Assembly (NCBI GenBank): GCA_029260075.1
Contig: JAJDDY010000069.1
Coordinates: 1-64,000, forward strand
DNA length: 64,000 nucleotides
Source: Phycisphaerae bacterium
Lineage (GTDB): Bacteria > Planctomycetota > Phycisphaerae > UBA1845
Direction of reading: 5' to 3'
In this document: one piece after another, positions 34,466 to 43,841 of the stretch
Numbering within the stretch: the first letter of the stretch is position 1
How the letters are laid out: each line of letters opens with the position of its first letter
Translations under genes and position numbers: made by a program
The notes under the pieces: model-generated
Databases searched by the model: none
What the model was told of the DNA's origin: nothing
The model's input: the letters and a program-made list of their open reading frames with translations, nothing else

Positions 34466-35926
34466 TTAGCCGCCTTGCAGGGCAAACATCGCTCGCCGAT
34501 TCGTAATGTAGAGCACACCATGAGATGCTACGGGTGTGGTGTACACTGAGTTCACCATATCATTGGTGCCGAGAAGTTTCATCTTCTTCCCGTGCTCCAT
34601 GACAATCAACTCACCATCTTCCGTGCCGAGCATCACCTTGCCGTCTACGACATAGGGTGAACCCCAAATGGCTGAGAATGTGTCGTGACGCCAATAGCGA
34701 CTTCCGGTTTTCACGTCCAAACAATAAAGAAAACCGCTCAGGTCTGCCGCATACAACAGGCCGTCGGCGATGGCCACCGAGGACATAGTGCGGTGAAAAT
34801 CATCGCCGCCCACGTGCCATACGCGTCCGGTCTCGGTAATGTCACCACGCTTCGTGCCGTCAATGGCGTACAGATGACCCACGCCTTCGCCATGCTCAGG
34901 ATCTTGCCCCACAGCGAGGAATACCTTGTTGTCATCGATGACCGGCGTGGCGATGATGGCGTTGCGCGTGCCCCGACCACCGAGAATCCACTTCGAATCT
35001 TTGGGGTTTAGGTCGAACTTCCAAAGCAACTTACCTGTCTTGGGCGCGTAAGAATAACACCAGCCGTCACCCCCTCCGAATACAACCTGTGGCACGCCGC
35101 CGATGATGCCGTACGCCGGGGAAGACCACTGACCGTGCAACACACTTCCACCCGGGTCATTCGCCTCCCACACGATCTTGCCGGTGTGCTTGTTAACAGC
35201 CAGAAAATCCGGAGCGTCGGGTTCGGGAATGTTCAAGTGTCCCTCGTCCACGCCATTGGAGGTGGTTAGAAAAACCAGGTCACCGGCGCCAACCGGCGAG
35301 CACGTGGCTAAGTTGTGAGGAAAAACGTCCAGGTCCGCAAACATATCCAGAACCCAAATGAAGTCGGCGTCTTGTTTATCTTTGTATTTCTCGTCTTTGT
35401 AAGGACCATCGTTCTTACCATCGAGGAAGCCGTTAACGTCTGCACAAATCAACTCACATCGATTGCTGATGTAGTAGAGTCGATCGCCATCGACCCACGG
35501 TGACGAACAGATCCCCTGTTCAGGCCAATCATTGACCCGGCCGGTGGGCATCTTGTCGTGCGTCGCTTGCCAAAGGAGTTTTCCCGTCTTTTGCTCGACA
35601 CAAACCACAACACCCTTGTCGCCCTTGATGCTCGGACGGAGGTGGCCGTTGTTGTTGGTGCCCACGAAAATCTTCCCGTTCGCAACGACTGGATTGCCAT
35701 AGGTCTGTGACCCGAGCGGCACGGTCCACTTGAGGTTTTTCTTGGTTCCGATGTCCCAATCGCCGACAATGTGGCGCTCACCGGAAACCATGTTCCTGTT
35801 CGTCGACCCGCCCCACATGGGCCAATCACCCTTTTTCGCCTTGGAGAGCGGCTCGGCCGATACGACCCCGGTCCAACCGGCGCCAACAAACAACAGCAAA
35901 GCCATCCATACGTTTGTTCTAGTCAT
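34466..35926 (-). CDS. Secreted PQQ-like beta-propeller protein (long-loop type)
   Basis: 486 residues. Signal peptide MALLLFVGAGWTGVVSA followed by GDWPMWGGSTNRNMVSG. Blades carry CVEQKTGKLLWQA, AVNKHTGKIVWEA, SYAPKTGKLLWKF and CLDVKTGSRYWRH; a lysine/aspartate-rich insertion (KNDGPYKDEKYKDKQDADFI) near residues 170-190 is unusual. No dehydrogenase residues or heme motif. It overlaps the 3' end of the next propeller gene by eight bases, so the two are cotranscribed with the acid ligase upstream of them. Its place within the biosynthetic run is odd for a periplasmic protein; function unknown. Confidence 0.85.
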   Translation of the reverse strand: MTRTNVWMALLLFVGAGWTGVVSAEPLSKAKKGDWPMWGGSTNRNMVSGERHIVGDWDIGTKKNLKWTVPLGSQTYGNPVVANGKIFVGTNNNGHLRPSIKGDKGVVVCVEQKTGKLLWQATHDKMPTGRVNDWPEQGICSSPWVDGDRLYYISNRCELICADVNGFLDGKNDGPYKDEKYKDKQDADFIWVLDMFADLDVFPHNLATCSPVGAGDLVFLTTSNGVDEGHLNIPEPDAPDFLAVNKHTGKIVWEANDPGGSVLHGQWSSPAYGIIGGVPQVVFGGGDGWCYSYAPKTGKLLWKFDLNPKDSKWILGGRGTRNAIIATPVIDDNKVFLAVGQDPEHGEGVGHLYAIDGTKRGDITETGRVWHVGGDDFHRTMSSVAIADGLLYAADLSGFLYCLDVKTGSRYWRHDTFSAIWGSPYVVDGKVMLGTEDGELIVMEHGKKMKLLGTNDMVNSVYTTPVASHGVLYITNRRAMFALQGG

Positions 35927-38219
35927 TGCGCGTCACCTGATAGTTGTCGAAGAATACGGATGAACCCGGCTTTCCCGGCCTGGTTCCCTTGGAGTAAGCA
36001 TACAACCCGGGGCTACCTTCGCGGTTGGGACTCGGGTCAATCATCTCAATCATCCACTCAGTCGGTTCCGACTGACCACGTTTCCAAACCTTGGCACGAA
36101 CCACAGCCTGAACGCCGTCGAAATCCACAGTCAACTTGGCGCGATACCACTCGTCGCCATTCCACTCGAACGGTTGCTCAACCTGGACGCGTGGAATAGG
36201 CGAATAACTCACCAAACGCAGTCGCTTCTCGCGGCCGAGCATGATCAACTTGTAGCGGCTGTTGATCAGTCCCATGTCAGAAAGCGCGGGGCGCCGCCCC
36301 TTGCGCGGCGTGGCCATAAGGTCTGCGCGGACGGTATAGCCGACCGGAATCGGCGGACCGCTGAAGGAACGCATCCGGCTATATGGCGCCGAGGGACTCT
36401 TGGCCATCTTGTGCAACACGCGACTTCCATCTTTCTCGATGATCGCCGTGCGCAAGTCGACACCGATCCATCCCGGCGGTTGCGAACCGATCGGCATGGC
36501 ATCGAAATCTTCGTAGATTGGCAGCGACGGACCCACACGTACGCGGGCTTCCGCTTTAAGGCCACCGACCTCCGCCCGCACCACACCGGCAGAAAACGAA
36601 CTGTCGGTGGCTGCTACGAACGAACCAGCCTTGCTGAAACGCCCGGCCACACCGTCTATTGACCATTTGGCGTCGCGCGTTCCGATGGACACACCGTTTA
36701 CATCAAACAAGTGCGCGGCAAACGATTGCTGCTGCCCTGCGGCAAGCGTGACGTCCATGGGGACGATGATCAGGGTCGCGGGTTGGTTTGATTGAGCAGG
36801 CAACTCGGCGGGCATTGGCGGAATGTTCACGACGTACTCAGCCGTCGGCGCCGCGCCAAGACAATAAGTATCGTATGACGTCATGAAATACACGCGATGG
36901 TTGGCAACGATCGGCGATCCGTTGATCTCGATTACGAAGTCGCCGCGATGACCGAATTCCATGTCGTCCAGCAAGACGCACTTGTCCCCCTCGTCTTTCA
37001 GGATTTTGAACTTGCCGTTGACCGAGGCCGCGTAGATGACGCCGTCGGACGTGACCACGGGAGATCCCTTCATCACACGCCCGAGTTTGAATTCCCAATA
37101 TTTCTTGCCGGTCTTGGCGTCGAAGCACATCAGATTGGCCGAGTTCGTGGTGGCGTACAATCGGCCATTGGCAACCGCCGGTGACGCATAGCCGGCCGTA
37201 ACGCCATCGTGCCGCCAAACCACGCCGGTCTCGGTAATGTCGCCCGTCTTGGACGCATCAAGGCAGAGCACGCTACCCATGTCCTTGGAGGCGAGGTTCT
37301 CCTCACTATGTGTAACATAGACGTAGTTTCCGTCGGCAACGACCGAACTGTTGATACCGCGCCTGGCCAGCTTGAACGACCAGACGCGCTCACCGGTTCG
37401 GGCAAGCATGCCGTACACGCCGCCGTCCGCGTTACCCGCAATCAACATCCGTCGTCCGTTGATCACGGTGACGATCGGGGTGGAGTAGGTCGTATCCAAC
37501 GGCTTGCGGCCGGGTTGATTCCACCATTGCACCACCCCGGTCCGCTTGTCGAATGCGACGTATCGGTGGCCGGCTTTATTCTTGCCCGTGCCCCAGTTGG
37601 AGAGGATATAGATATAGCTGATGATCACCCGGTCTTCGTCAATGATCGGCGTGTGGAGGCGTCCGCCATAGCCACTGTACCGACCGAACGACTCGCCCAG
37701 CGAGTGCTTCCAAATCACCTCGCCGGTCTTCCCATCCAGACAGAAAAACTCGCCACCAGTGCCGTGGGCGTAGACGTTGCCCGTTTCGGGATCGCCGACG
37801 ACCGACGTCCAGCCCAGGCGTGCCGCAACGATGTCAGTGTGAAACACGTTGAATCGATGCTGCCAGAGCATCTTGCCGGTGTCGGCATCGAGGCACACGA
37901 CGCGCTCGCCGAGGGTCTTGTTCGCACCAGCCGGCGTGATCGCATACATTCGACCGTTCATCACAATCGGAGTCGTGCGACCGCCTACCGGCGCCTTCCA
38001 GAGAAGGTTGTGCCCGTCCAGAGACCAGCTTGTGACCGGCGCCTTTTCTCGCGTCATCCCGGTTTGTTCAGGCCCTCGCCATGAAGGCCAGTCGTTCGCG
38101 TGCGACAGACCCGACATCGACGCCAATGTAACCACCGATACTGCGGTCACTTTCGCAGCGAAGCGGTTCGAGCAGTCAGCCCGCATGCCGGATGAGTTGA
38201 GCAGAGTCTTTTGCCTCAT
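35919..38219 (-). CDS. Secreted PQQ-like beta-propeller fused to a C-terminal beta-sandwich domain
   Basis: 766 residues, nearly twice the size of the other propellers. After a signal peptide (VSVVTLASMSGLSHA) comes NDWPSWRGPEQTGMT and a propeller to about residue 460 (CLDADTGKMLWQH, AFDKRTGVVQWWNQ, CFDAKTGKKYWEF). A linker with an Ig-like stretch (PMDVTLAAGQQQSFAAHLFD) then leads to a 200-residue domain beginning YEDFDAMPIGSQPPGW and ending VFFDNYQVTR, which looks like a concanavalin/laminin-G or DUF1080-type carbohydrate-binding sandwich. Both ends suggest an extracytoplasmic binding protein. It starts 26 bases after the acid ligase stop and is coupled to the next propeller gene. Confidence 0.83.
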   Translation of the reverse strand: MRQKTLLNSSGMRADCSNRFAAKVTAVSVVTLASMSGLSHANDWPSWRGPEQTGMTREKAPVTSWSLDGHNLLWKAPVGGRTTPIVMNGRMYAITPAGANKTLGERVVCLDADTGKMLWQHRFNVFHTDIVAARLGWTSVVGDPETGNVYAHGTGGEFFCLDGKTGEVIWKHSLGESFGRYSGYGGRLHTPIIDEDRVIISYIYILSNWGTGKNKAGHRYVAFDKRTGVVQWWNQPGRKPLDTTYSTPIVTVINGRRMLIAGNADGGVYGMLARTGERVWSFKLARRGINSSVVADGNYVYVTHSEENLASKDMGSVLCLDASKTGDITETGVVWRHDGVTAGYASPAVANGRLYATTNSANLMCFDAKTGKKYWEFKLGRVMKGSPVVTSDGVIYAASVNGKFKILKDEGDKCVLLDDMEFGHRGDFVIEINGSPIVANHRVYFMTSYDTYCLGAAPTAEYVVNIPPMPAELPAQSNQPATLIIVPMDVTLAAGQQQSFAAHLFDVNGVSIGTRDAKWSIDGVAGRFSKAGSFVAATDSSFSAGVVRAEVGGLKAEARVRVGPSLPIYEDFDAMPIGSQPPGWIGVDLRTAIIEKDGSRVLHKMAKSPSAPYSRMRSFSGPPIPVGYTVRADLMATPRKGRRPALSDMGLINSRYKLIMLGREKRLRLVSYSPIPRVQVEQPFEWNGDEWYRAKLTVDFDGVQAVVRAKVWKRGQSEPTEWMIEMIDPSPNREGSPGLYAYSKGTRPGKPGSSVFFDNYQVTRND

Positions 38220-38245
38220 CGTACATTTCCTGTTGTTGATGATCC

Positions 38246-39553
38246 CTAGTTCGGTCTGTTCGGTTCCGTCGAGCCGCGCCGGGTTAGCCGTCGCGCCTTC
38301 GCTTCAAATCGCGGAAGCGACCCTGGCGAAACCAGCGACACGCGCGGCTTGAAATGGAGACGATCGCGGAACGCCTCGGTCACGCGTTCCGCTAGATCGC
38401 CACACACCGCATCGGCGCGAGGCTCAATCGTAATGGTCAGGCCAGCCATCGCACCGGGTTGGCCCACGTCAAGCGCGAACTCAGCCACGTCGTCGAATTC
38501 ACGAACGATACCCTCGATCGCCGCGGGGAACACATTGTTCCCACGAATCACGAGCATGTCGTCGATCCTTCCCAGGATACCGTGCTTCGCCCGCGCAAAC
38601 CACCGCCCACAAGCGCAACGCTTTCGTATCAGCCGAACCAGGTCGCCGGTGCGGTAGCGGATAAGTGGGCTTCCGATGCGTCCCAAGTTTGTTAGCACCA
38701 GCTCACCCAGTGCGCCCTCAGCGACAAGTTCGGACGTTTCCGGGTCGACGACCTCCGCGATGAACTCGCTCTCCATCACGTGCATCCCGCCTGGGTTCTC
38801 GTCGCACTCGAATCCCCACGGTCCCATCTCGGTCATACCGCCGTGGTCGTACACCCTTGCACCCCACGCGGATTCGATTCGGGTGCGGGTCGCAACGATG
38901 TTGCCGCCCGGCTCACCGGCGACGATTAAGCCGCGGACGGTAGACTGGGCAAGATTAATCCCCTCGTCCTCAGCCACCTCCGCAAACCTTAGGGCATACG
39001 ACGGCGTGCAACATACGATGGTGACGCTGTTGTCGATTAGGTATCGGAGCCGGGCGGTGGTCGTCATGCCGCCGGCGGGAAGTGTGAAGTTGCCGAGCTC
39101 GACCGCGCTGTCGAACGCACCCCAGAACCCGATGAACGGGCCGAAGCTGAACGGAATCATAATCCGGTCGCCGGCTGTCAGATTGGCTGCCCGGTAAATA
39201 ATGCCCCAGCAATGCTTCCACCATGCCCAGCTTTCGGGCGTGTCCAACAACCTAAGTGGCAAGCCTTGGCTGCCGGAGGTCTGGTGCAGTCGCCGATACC
39301 GCTCGATTGGAAAAGTCAGGTTGGTTCCATAGGGTGGGTTGTTGGCCTGGTCCTCCTGAATTTCGGATCGGGTAGTGAAGGGAAGCGAGTCGAAGCCGTC
39401 TGTGGCTGGGTCGAAGGCAAGGCTCTTGTATTTTTCGCGATAGAACTGGTTTCCCCGAAGCACTTCAGCCAAGAGATTCGCCAGCTTGCGCCGTTGAAGT
39501 TGCTCCAACGGTTCACGCTCAAGAATTTCTTCATCTGGGATGAACAGAGCCAT
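38246..39553 (-). CDS. Phenylacetate-CoA ligase-like AMP-forming enzyme (PaaK family)
   Basis: 435 residues, normal for PaaK. The adenylation loop QTSGSQGLPLR is at 91-101, the second motif is YDHGGMTEMGPWGFEC, the third YRTGDLVRLIRK, and the hinge to the C-terminal domain is GRIDDMLVIRGNNVFPAAIE. A CxCGRW pair (KRCACGRWFARAK) resembles the cysteines seen in related aryl-CoA ligases. The enzyme should turn an aromatic acid into its CoA thioester via an adenylate. It is the first gene of the minus-strand run that continues with propellers and the second ligase. Aromatic substrate preference supports a link with the chorismate lyase 10 kb downstream. Confidence 0.87.
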   Translation of the reverse strand: MALFIPDEEILEREPLEQLQRRKLANLLAEVLRGNQFYREKYKSLAFDPATDGFDSLPFTTRSEIQEDQANNPPYGTNLTFPIERYRRLHQTSGSQGLPLRLLDTPESWAWWKHCWGIIYRAANLTAGDRIMIPFSFGPFIGFWGAFDSAVELGNFTLPAGGMTTTARLRYLIDNSVTIVCCTPSYALRFAEVAEDEGINLAQSTVRGLIVAGEPGGNIVATRTRIESAWGARVYDHGGMTEMGPWGFECDENPGGMHVMESEFIAEVVDPETSELVAEGALGELVLTNLGRIGSPLIRYRTGDLVRLIRKRCACGRWFARAKHGILGRIDDMLVIRGNNVFPAAIEGIVREFDDVAEFALDVGQPGAMAGLTITIEPRADAVCGDLAERVTEAFRDRLHFKPRVSLVSPGSLPRFEAKARRLTRRGSTEPNRPN

Positions 39554-39602
39554 CTACTGCGCTTTCCAAGAACACACGGACGGTTCACTTCGTTTCGGTA
39601 GC

Positions 39603-39675
39603 GGCCTGTTGAATAAGTATACCGGGTGGCCCATGGCTTTAGCCTTGGGGGAGTCGAATCGACGGCGTGGCTCGT
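39603..39675. repeat. Family D end fused to family B half-element
   Basis: GCCTGTTGAATAAGTATACC, a family D terminus, runs into GGGTGGCCCATGGCTTTAGC and CTTGGGGGAGTCGAATCG of family B. This composite sits in the 166-base gap between serS and the PaaK-like gene. Confidence 0.65.
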
Positions 39676-39719
39676 GGCTTGGGCCGTACGAAACACGAGT
39701 CGCCACCGGATCGATTGTG

Positions 39720-41054
39720 CTACCGCACCCGCTCAATGCGATCTCGCCCGTTCATATACGGCCGAAGCGCCTCCGGAATCGTCACCGACCCGTCTTCGTT
39801 CTGATACAACTCCAAAAGCGGAATCAAAATACGCGGTGAGGCGATCACCGTGTTGTTCAGCGTGTGGCAATAGTGCAGCTTCTTTGCGCCGTCACGATAG
39901 CGCATCTTCAACCGCCGCGCTTGAAACTCGTGAAAACGTGAGGCTGAGTGCGTCTCGCTGTAGGCTTCGCGCGACGGCATCCACGTCTCGATGTCGAACT
40001 TTTGCACCTGCCCCATCCCCAGATCGCCCGTGCATACATTGACGACACGATAGGGTAGACCCAGCTTCTGGACCACGTCCTCGGCGTTGGCAAGGATTTC
40101 GTCGTGGAACCGCCTGCTTTCAGCCACATCGTTGCGACAGAGCACGACCTGTTCCACTTTTTCGAACAGGTGGATGCGATAGAGACCGCGCGTGTCCTTA
40201 CCGGCTGCTCCCGCTTCACGCCGGAAGCATGTGCTCATAGCGCAAAGCTTGATCGGCAGATCCGACTCACTAAGAATCTCGTCGCTGTAGAACGCAGTAA
40301 GAGGTACCTCGGCTGTGCCGACCAACGACTTGTCGTCCCGCTCACAGAGATAGGCTTGGTCACGCCCGGTGGGGAAATACCCGGTACCGTACATCACCTC
40401 TTCCTTAACGAGCACGGGTACCACCATCGGCGTGAACCCGCGTTCGACCATCATCTCCTGCGCCAACCGCAACACCGCCTGATGCAACAGCGCCCCGTCA
40501 CCCTTGAGCACGTAGTTCCGCGCACCGCCGAGCTTAACGCCGCGCGGTATGTCGACAATGCCAAGTTCCTGACCCAGCTCGACGTGATCTTTCGGAGTAA
40601 AATCGAACGTCCGCGGTTCACCCACGCGTCTGATTTCGACGTTCTCGGTATCATCCTTACCGACCGGAACATCGGCGTGGGCCGGTTGCGGCACGGTGAG
40701 CATGAGGGTCGAAAACTCTGCAAGCGTAGGCCCTTCGTCATCCTCGAGCGCCTTGACCTTCGGTTTTACCTCGGCCAATTCGGCTTGAATCCGTTCCGCT
40801 TCGGCCTTGAGATCGGCAGGCGTCTTACCCTCCGACACAGCCTTCAGGTACGCGGGCGACTTCGGATTGCGCAGCAACCCCACAAGCTGTCCGTTTTCCT
40901 TGACGCTGGTGCGAAGCCCGTCGAGTTCGACCTGAATCTCACGCCGTCGCCGATCCACCTCGATAAGCCGATCCACATCGCAGACGATGCGCTTGTCCAC
41001 AGCCGCCTGCTTGATCACGTCGACGTGGTCACGAATGTATTTGATGTCGAGCAT
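39720..41054 (-). CDS. serS: Seryl-tRNA synthetase
   Basis: 444 residues, a class II synthetase charging tRNA-Ser and tRNA-Sec with serine. The N-terminal half is the long antiparallel coiled-coil arm (about residues 28-100, with RRREIQVELDGLRTSVKENG). The catalytic core shows motif 2 as CFRREAGAAGKDTRGLYRIH and the serine pocket THEFQ-like region. Motif 3 reads TVIASPRILIPLLELYQ, with Ser-Pro where most bacteria have Gly-Val-Gly-Arg-like residues, but the Arg is kept. The end, VTIPEALRPYMNGRD, is canonical. An essential housekeeping gene; it marks the end of the accessory run. Confidence 0.97.
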   Translation of the reverse strand: MLDIKYIRDHVDVIKQAAVDKRIVCDVDRLIEVDRRRREIQVELDGLRTSVKENGQLVGLLRNPKSPAYLKAVSEGKTPADLKAEAERIQAELAEVKPKVKALEDDEGPTLAEFSTLMLTVPQPAHADVPVGKDDTENVEIRRVGEPRTFDFTPKDHVELGQELGIVDIPRGVKLGGARNYVLKGDGALLHQAVLRLAQEMMVERGFTPMVVPVLVKEEVMYGTGYFPTGRDQAYLCERDDKSLVGTAEVPLTAFYSDEILSESDLPIKLCAMSTCFRREAGAAGKDTRGLYRIHLFEKVEQVVLCRNDVAESRRFHDEILANAEDVVQKLGLPYRVVNVCTGDLGMGQVQKFDIETWMPSREAYSETHSASRFHEFQARRLKMRYRDGAKKLHYCHTLNNTVIASPRILIPLLELYQNEDGSVTIPEALRPYMNGRDRIERVR

Positions 41055-41164
41055 AGTCGTCCGTTATGAATCCTATTCTTGTACCGATCGTTGTTCCGAC
41101 ATCGTTGCGGTCGACCGTCAAGCGGTCGGTGACCGCCTCTGAAATGCGGTTTCGTGCGTTGATA

Positions 41165-41569
41165 TTATGGGTAGGGGCCAAGTATTTCCAGGGATAATTT
41201 TCGGGCGAGCAACTTCTGTTCACCCTCTGTTTCGCGGCGGTTTTCAGAACGAAGTCCCGGCAACTCCGCATGACCGGGCCCAGCTTCCTCCGTTGGTCGC
41301 GGTACGACTTCAATGCCTTGGGAGCGAAGGTCACCGGCTCGCAAGACGGCCACGAAGTACTTGCTCCCGCGATCGTTCTGCGCTACTTCTTCTGGCGAAA
41401 CATACTTGGCTCGAAACACGGAGAGCCCTGTTTGATCGCGGTTCTTGTTAGGTCTGAACGCCTCTGGCGAAGCGGGTTTGTCTATGCCTGGACGGTAATA
41501 CTTCTGCGAAACCGGAACGCGCCGGTACAGCAACTCCTCGTCGAGGATCGGTTCAGTACCGTCGGGCAT
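41165..41569 (-). CDS. Conserved hypothetical protein, third gene of the TIGR04255 module
   Basis: 134 residues, no membrane segment. Landmarks are EELLYRRVPVSQKYY, SPEAFRPNKNRDQTGLSVFR, KYFVAVLRAGDLRSQGIEVV and PGHAELPGL. I have a sense that this pattern recurs in unrelated bacteria as a small orphan protein but know no function for it. It lies ten bases downstream of the 141-residue gene on the same strand, and the three genes 41165-42821 form a compact unit between housekeeping genes. Codon use looks ordinary. Confidence 0.65.
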   Translation of the reverse strand: MPDGTEPILDEELLYRRVPVSQKYYRPGIDKPASPEAFRPNKNRDQTGLSVFRAKYVSPEEVAQNDRGSKYFVAVLRAGDLRSQGIEVVPRPTEEAGPGHAELPGLRSENRRETEGEQKLLARKLSLEILGPYP

Positions 41570-41578
41570 AGTCCTTGG

Positions 41579-42004
41579 TCAGAAACCTCTGAAAGACACC
41601 GGAGCCCGCGAGACAAGGCGACAGTCGTCGAAGGTCATCAGCTCCCCCAACCGGCTCGGAAAAATACTAAGCGTTTGAAAACAAGCGCCCGCGTCACGTT
41701 CAAAGACGACTCCGCCCTCGCCATCGGGAACCACTCTGAGGGGCGGAACCCAGCCTTTGTCCTGAAGATACCACGCAACCCGGCAAGCAAGCCTAAGGAT
41801 TTCCAGAGACGGCGGCTCCAGGTCTTCTTCTTCCAGACTCGTCGGATCCAAAATCCAGGGCGTCAAGTACTCATCGATTACTCGCTGCCAGCCATCAGTA
41901 GGGGATGCATGGTCGCGGAACCGGCTAGCTAGCAACTGGTCACCACTACTCGATTGGGGATGGCGCTCTACGAATGACGGCAGTGTTAGTGCGGCTTCAA
42001 CCAT
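41579..42004 (-). CDS. Hypothetical protein, second gene of the TIGR04255 module
   Basis: 141 residues, soluble, unrecognised. The middle (DGWQRVIDEYLTPWILDPTS and LEILRLACRVAWYLQDKGWV) is helical and acidic; the second half (PPLRVVPDGEGGVVFERDAG) is beta-rich. The start overlaps the 3' end of the TIGR04255 gene by eight bases, so translation of the two is coupled. Partner of an unknown function module. Confidence 0.6.
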   Translation of the reverse strand: MVEAALTLPSFVERHPQSSSGDQLLASRFRDHASPTDGWQRVIDEYLTPWILDPTSLEEEDLEPPSLEILRLACRVAWYLQDKGWVPPLRVVPDGEGGVVFERDAGACFQTLSIFPSRLGELMTFDDCRLVSRAPVSFRGF

Positions 42005-42821
42005 CGTTAGTATCCCAATAGGTCTGCGCTTCCGCAGACGTTATGTCCACAAATGTCTGTACGATCACTTCGTGTGCGAGATTCAAGCCTTCGTCGACGT
42101 TCAGGCCATGGTTTCCAGTACCGACAGGCCCTCGGGCGGTCAAGTCGAGTCGAAGCAACTCGCATGCATCGGGAACTGTTCGATGCCCATTCGACAACCG
42201 TACGTGAAGTCGGCCCCGCTTCGGCGCTATTTCAAAGTGCCACTCGCTGCTGATGCTCTCCAACTCCACCGTCCTTGGTTTCGCAACCGGTCCACCCAAT
42301 CCAGGTAAGATTTTGACCCAATCTAGCGGTTCTTCCCAAACCGTGCCTTGTTCGATGTGGTTCACGTAGGTGGCTTCCCATTGATTGGGCCTCGGTGTGT
42401 CAAGTTTATGTTCATCCAGGAATCGCGTGAAAGTTCCCCACACCCGATCAAACTGCGGCCGGACATTTTTGTACCGAGGATAGTCATTTCCGCCTTCACC
42501 GAGCCAGTTATAGAGCAATCGGCCGTTTTGCACTTGGATCAACCCATTGTCATCACTGTGGCGAATTTGAAGCCGTGAAGCCGGATCGTTCGCAGGCTGC
42601 AGCATGTTGCCAAGGCCAGCCCACGATTGTTCGCCCCCGAAGGACTCGTAAACCGGGTCGAGCTTTGGAGCATCATCAACACGCGCCCATTCTTCGCCCA
42701 AGGCGTGCCAGAACGCACCCAAGTGTGCGTTTGTCAGTCCGTTAATGGGGTCAAACTGCACGCCCAGAACGGTTTCGATCACGGGCGGGTTCTTGAAGGA
42801 AAGAGGCGCTACGCCAGCCAT
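41997..42821 (-). CDS. TIGR04255-family protein, first gene of a three-gene module
   Basis: 274 residues from ATG 42821, soluble. The opening, APLSFKNPPVIETVLGVQFD followed by NGLTNAHLGAFWHALGEEWA, matches the sporadically distributed TIGR04255 family, which has no known function and is often found near mobile DNA. The rest includes VQNGRLLYNWLGEGG, KPNQWEATYVNH-type aromatic motifs and GHRTVPDACELLRLDLTARG. The frame runs 21 codons upstream without support. Patchy families in small operons are often defence or toxin-antitoxin parts, but nothing in this sequence proves it. Confidence 0.7.
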   Translation of the reverse strand: MAGVAPLSFKNPPVIETVLGVQFDPINGLTNAHLGAFWHALGEEWARVDDAPKLDPVYESFGGEQSWAGLGNMLQPANDPASRLQIRHSDDNGLIQVQNGRLLYNWLGEGGNDYPRYKNVRPQFDRVWGTFTRFLDEHKLDTPRPNQWEATYVNHIEQGTVWEEPLDWVKILPGLGGPVAKPRTVELESISSEWHFEIAPKRGRLHVRLSNGHRTVPDACELLRLDLTARGPVGTGNHGLNVDEGLNLAHEVIVQTFVDITSAEAQTYWDTNDG

Positions 42822-43006
42822 AGAGCTACCCTTAGGTTCGTGCGTTACGCGGAGACACCCTGGAGACGTCGTCCGAAACCGCACAGTACAATATCGGCAC
42901 GTCGCTACCTACTTATACAACGAGCGACGCCATTGTTCTACCGGCTTGGCTCCAACGATGCGTGAAAACTTGTGCTCTAGCGTCGCGATACACTTCGCCG
43001 CGACCG

Positions 43007-43804
43007 TCATCCCGACTTGCGGATTTCCCGCCGGAGTGCGAACAGTTCCTTGAAGGCGTGCAGAATGACGGCGGGATTAGCACCCGTCTGGGTTCCTGCC
43101 GCACGAGGAAAATGGTGTACGCCGATTTGGCCGACGGTGTAGTTCAGTCGTTTCGCCCGGGCCAACACTTCCGTATCGATCAGGGCGCTGTGCGATTTCA
43201 TGTCGATTTCGTCGAACAGCCGGCGCGGGAAGATCTTGAAGGCGCAATCGATATCGCGAATGCGCATCCCGAACACGAAGTTGACCAGCGTCGTCCAACA
43301 CAGGGCGTTGATTTTGCGAATTAGCGGATCCTGGCGATCGATGCGGTAGGCGCTCACGATGTCGAACTCAGCCATGAGCGGCAGTAGCTTATCGATTTCG
43401 TCGAAATCGAACTGACCATCCCCGTCCGTATAGAAGACCCAATCCTTGACCGCCTCGCGAAATCCACGTTGAAGCGCACCGCCATAACCCAAGTTGGGCT
43501 GATTATGCACGGCGCGCACACGGTCATCCTCCGACGCAAGCCGATCCGCAATCTCTCCCGTTTGATCGCGGCTGCCGTCGTTGACGATAATGACCTCGAA
43601 GTCGTTGCTGATTCGCTCCAGAGTGCGCACGGCCGCCATGGTCGTCCGCTCGACGTTTTCCTCTTCGTTGTAGCAAGGGAAAAACGCACTGATGGACAGG
43701 GGGGATGTGGCTGGTTTGTCACGCAATACGCCGCTCCAATTCGTTCCGCCAAGCGTCAAGCTCGTCCGGTGTTTGGAGGTGCAAGATAGAATCGGCGGGG
43801 GCAT
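43007..43804 (-). CDS. Family 2 glycosyltransferase (dolichyl-phosphate-mannose synthase-like)
   Basis: 265 residues from ATG 43804. GT-A fold: FFPCYNEEENVERT (41-54), VIIVNDGSRDQTGEIADRLA (71-90), and the metal motif YTDGDGQFDFDEIDKL (125-140). C-terminal parts include GMRIRDIDCAFKIFPRRLFD and VGVHHFPR-like GQIGVHHFPRAAG. It transfers a sugar from a nucleotide donor to a lipid phosphate or other acceptor at the membrane. There is no C-terminal membrane domain, as in soluble DPM1 types. The 80 upstream codons of the frame overlap the diguanylate-cyclase gene and are ignored. It follows that gene by 37 bases on the same strand and is probably cotranscribed. Confidence 0.85.
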   Translation of the reverse strand: MPPPILSCTSKHRTSLTLGGTNWSGVLRDKPATSPLSISAFFPCYNEEENVERTTMAAVRTLERISNDFEVIIVNDGSRDQTGEIADRLASEDDRVRAVHNQPNLGYGGALQRGFREAVKDWVFYTDGDGQFDFDEIDKLLPLMAEFDIVSAYRIDRQDPLIRKINALCWTTLVNFVFGMRIRDIDCAFKIFPRRLFDEIDMKSHSALIDTEVLARAKRLNYTVGQIGVHHFPRAAGTQTGANPAVILHAFKELFALRREIRKSG

Positions 43805-43841
43805 TTGGCAACGGACCGTAGCAGCCGGCGTCAATGCGTGC

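Noticed and set aside
40104-41069. 321-codon plus-strand frame opposite serS
   Set aside because: serS is certain on the minus strand; the plus frame shows no motif.
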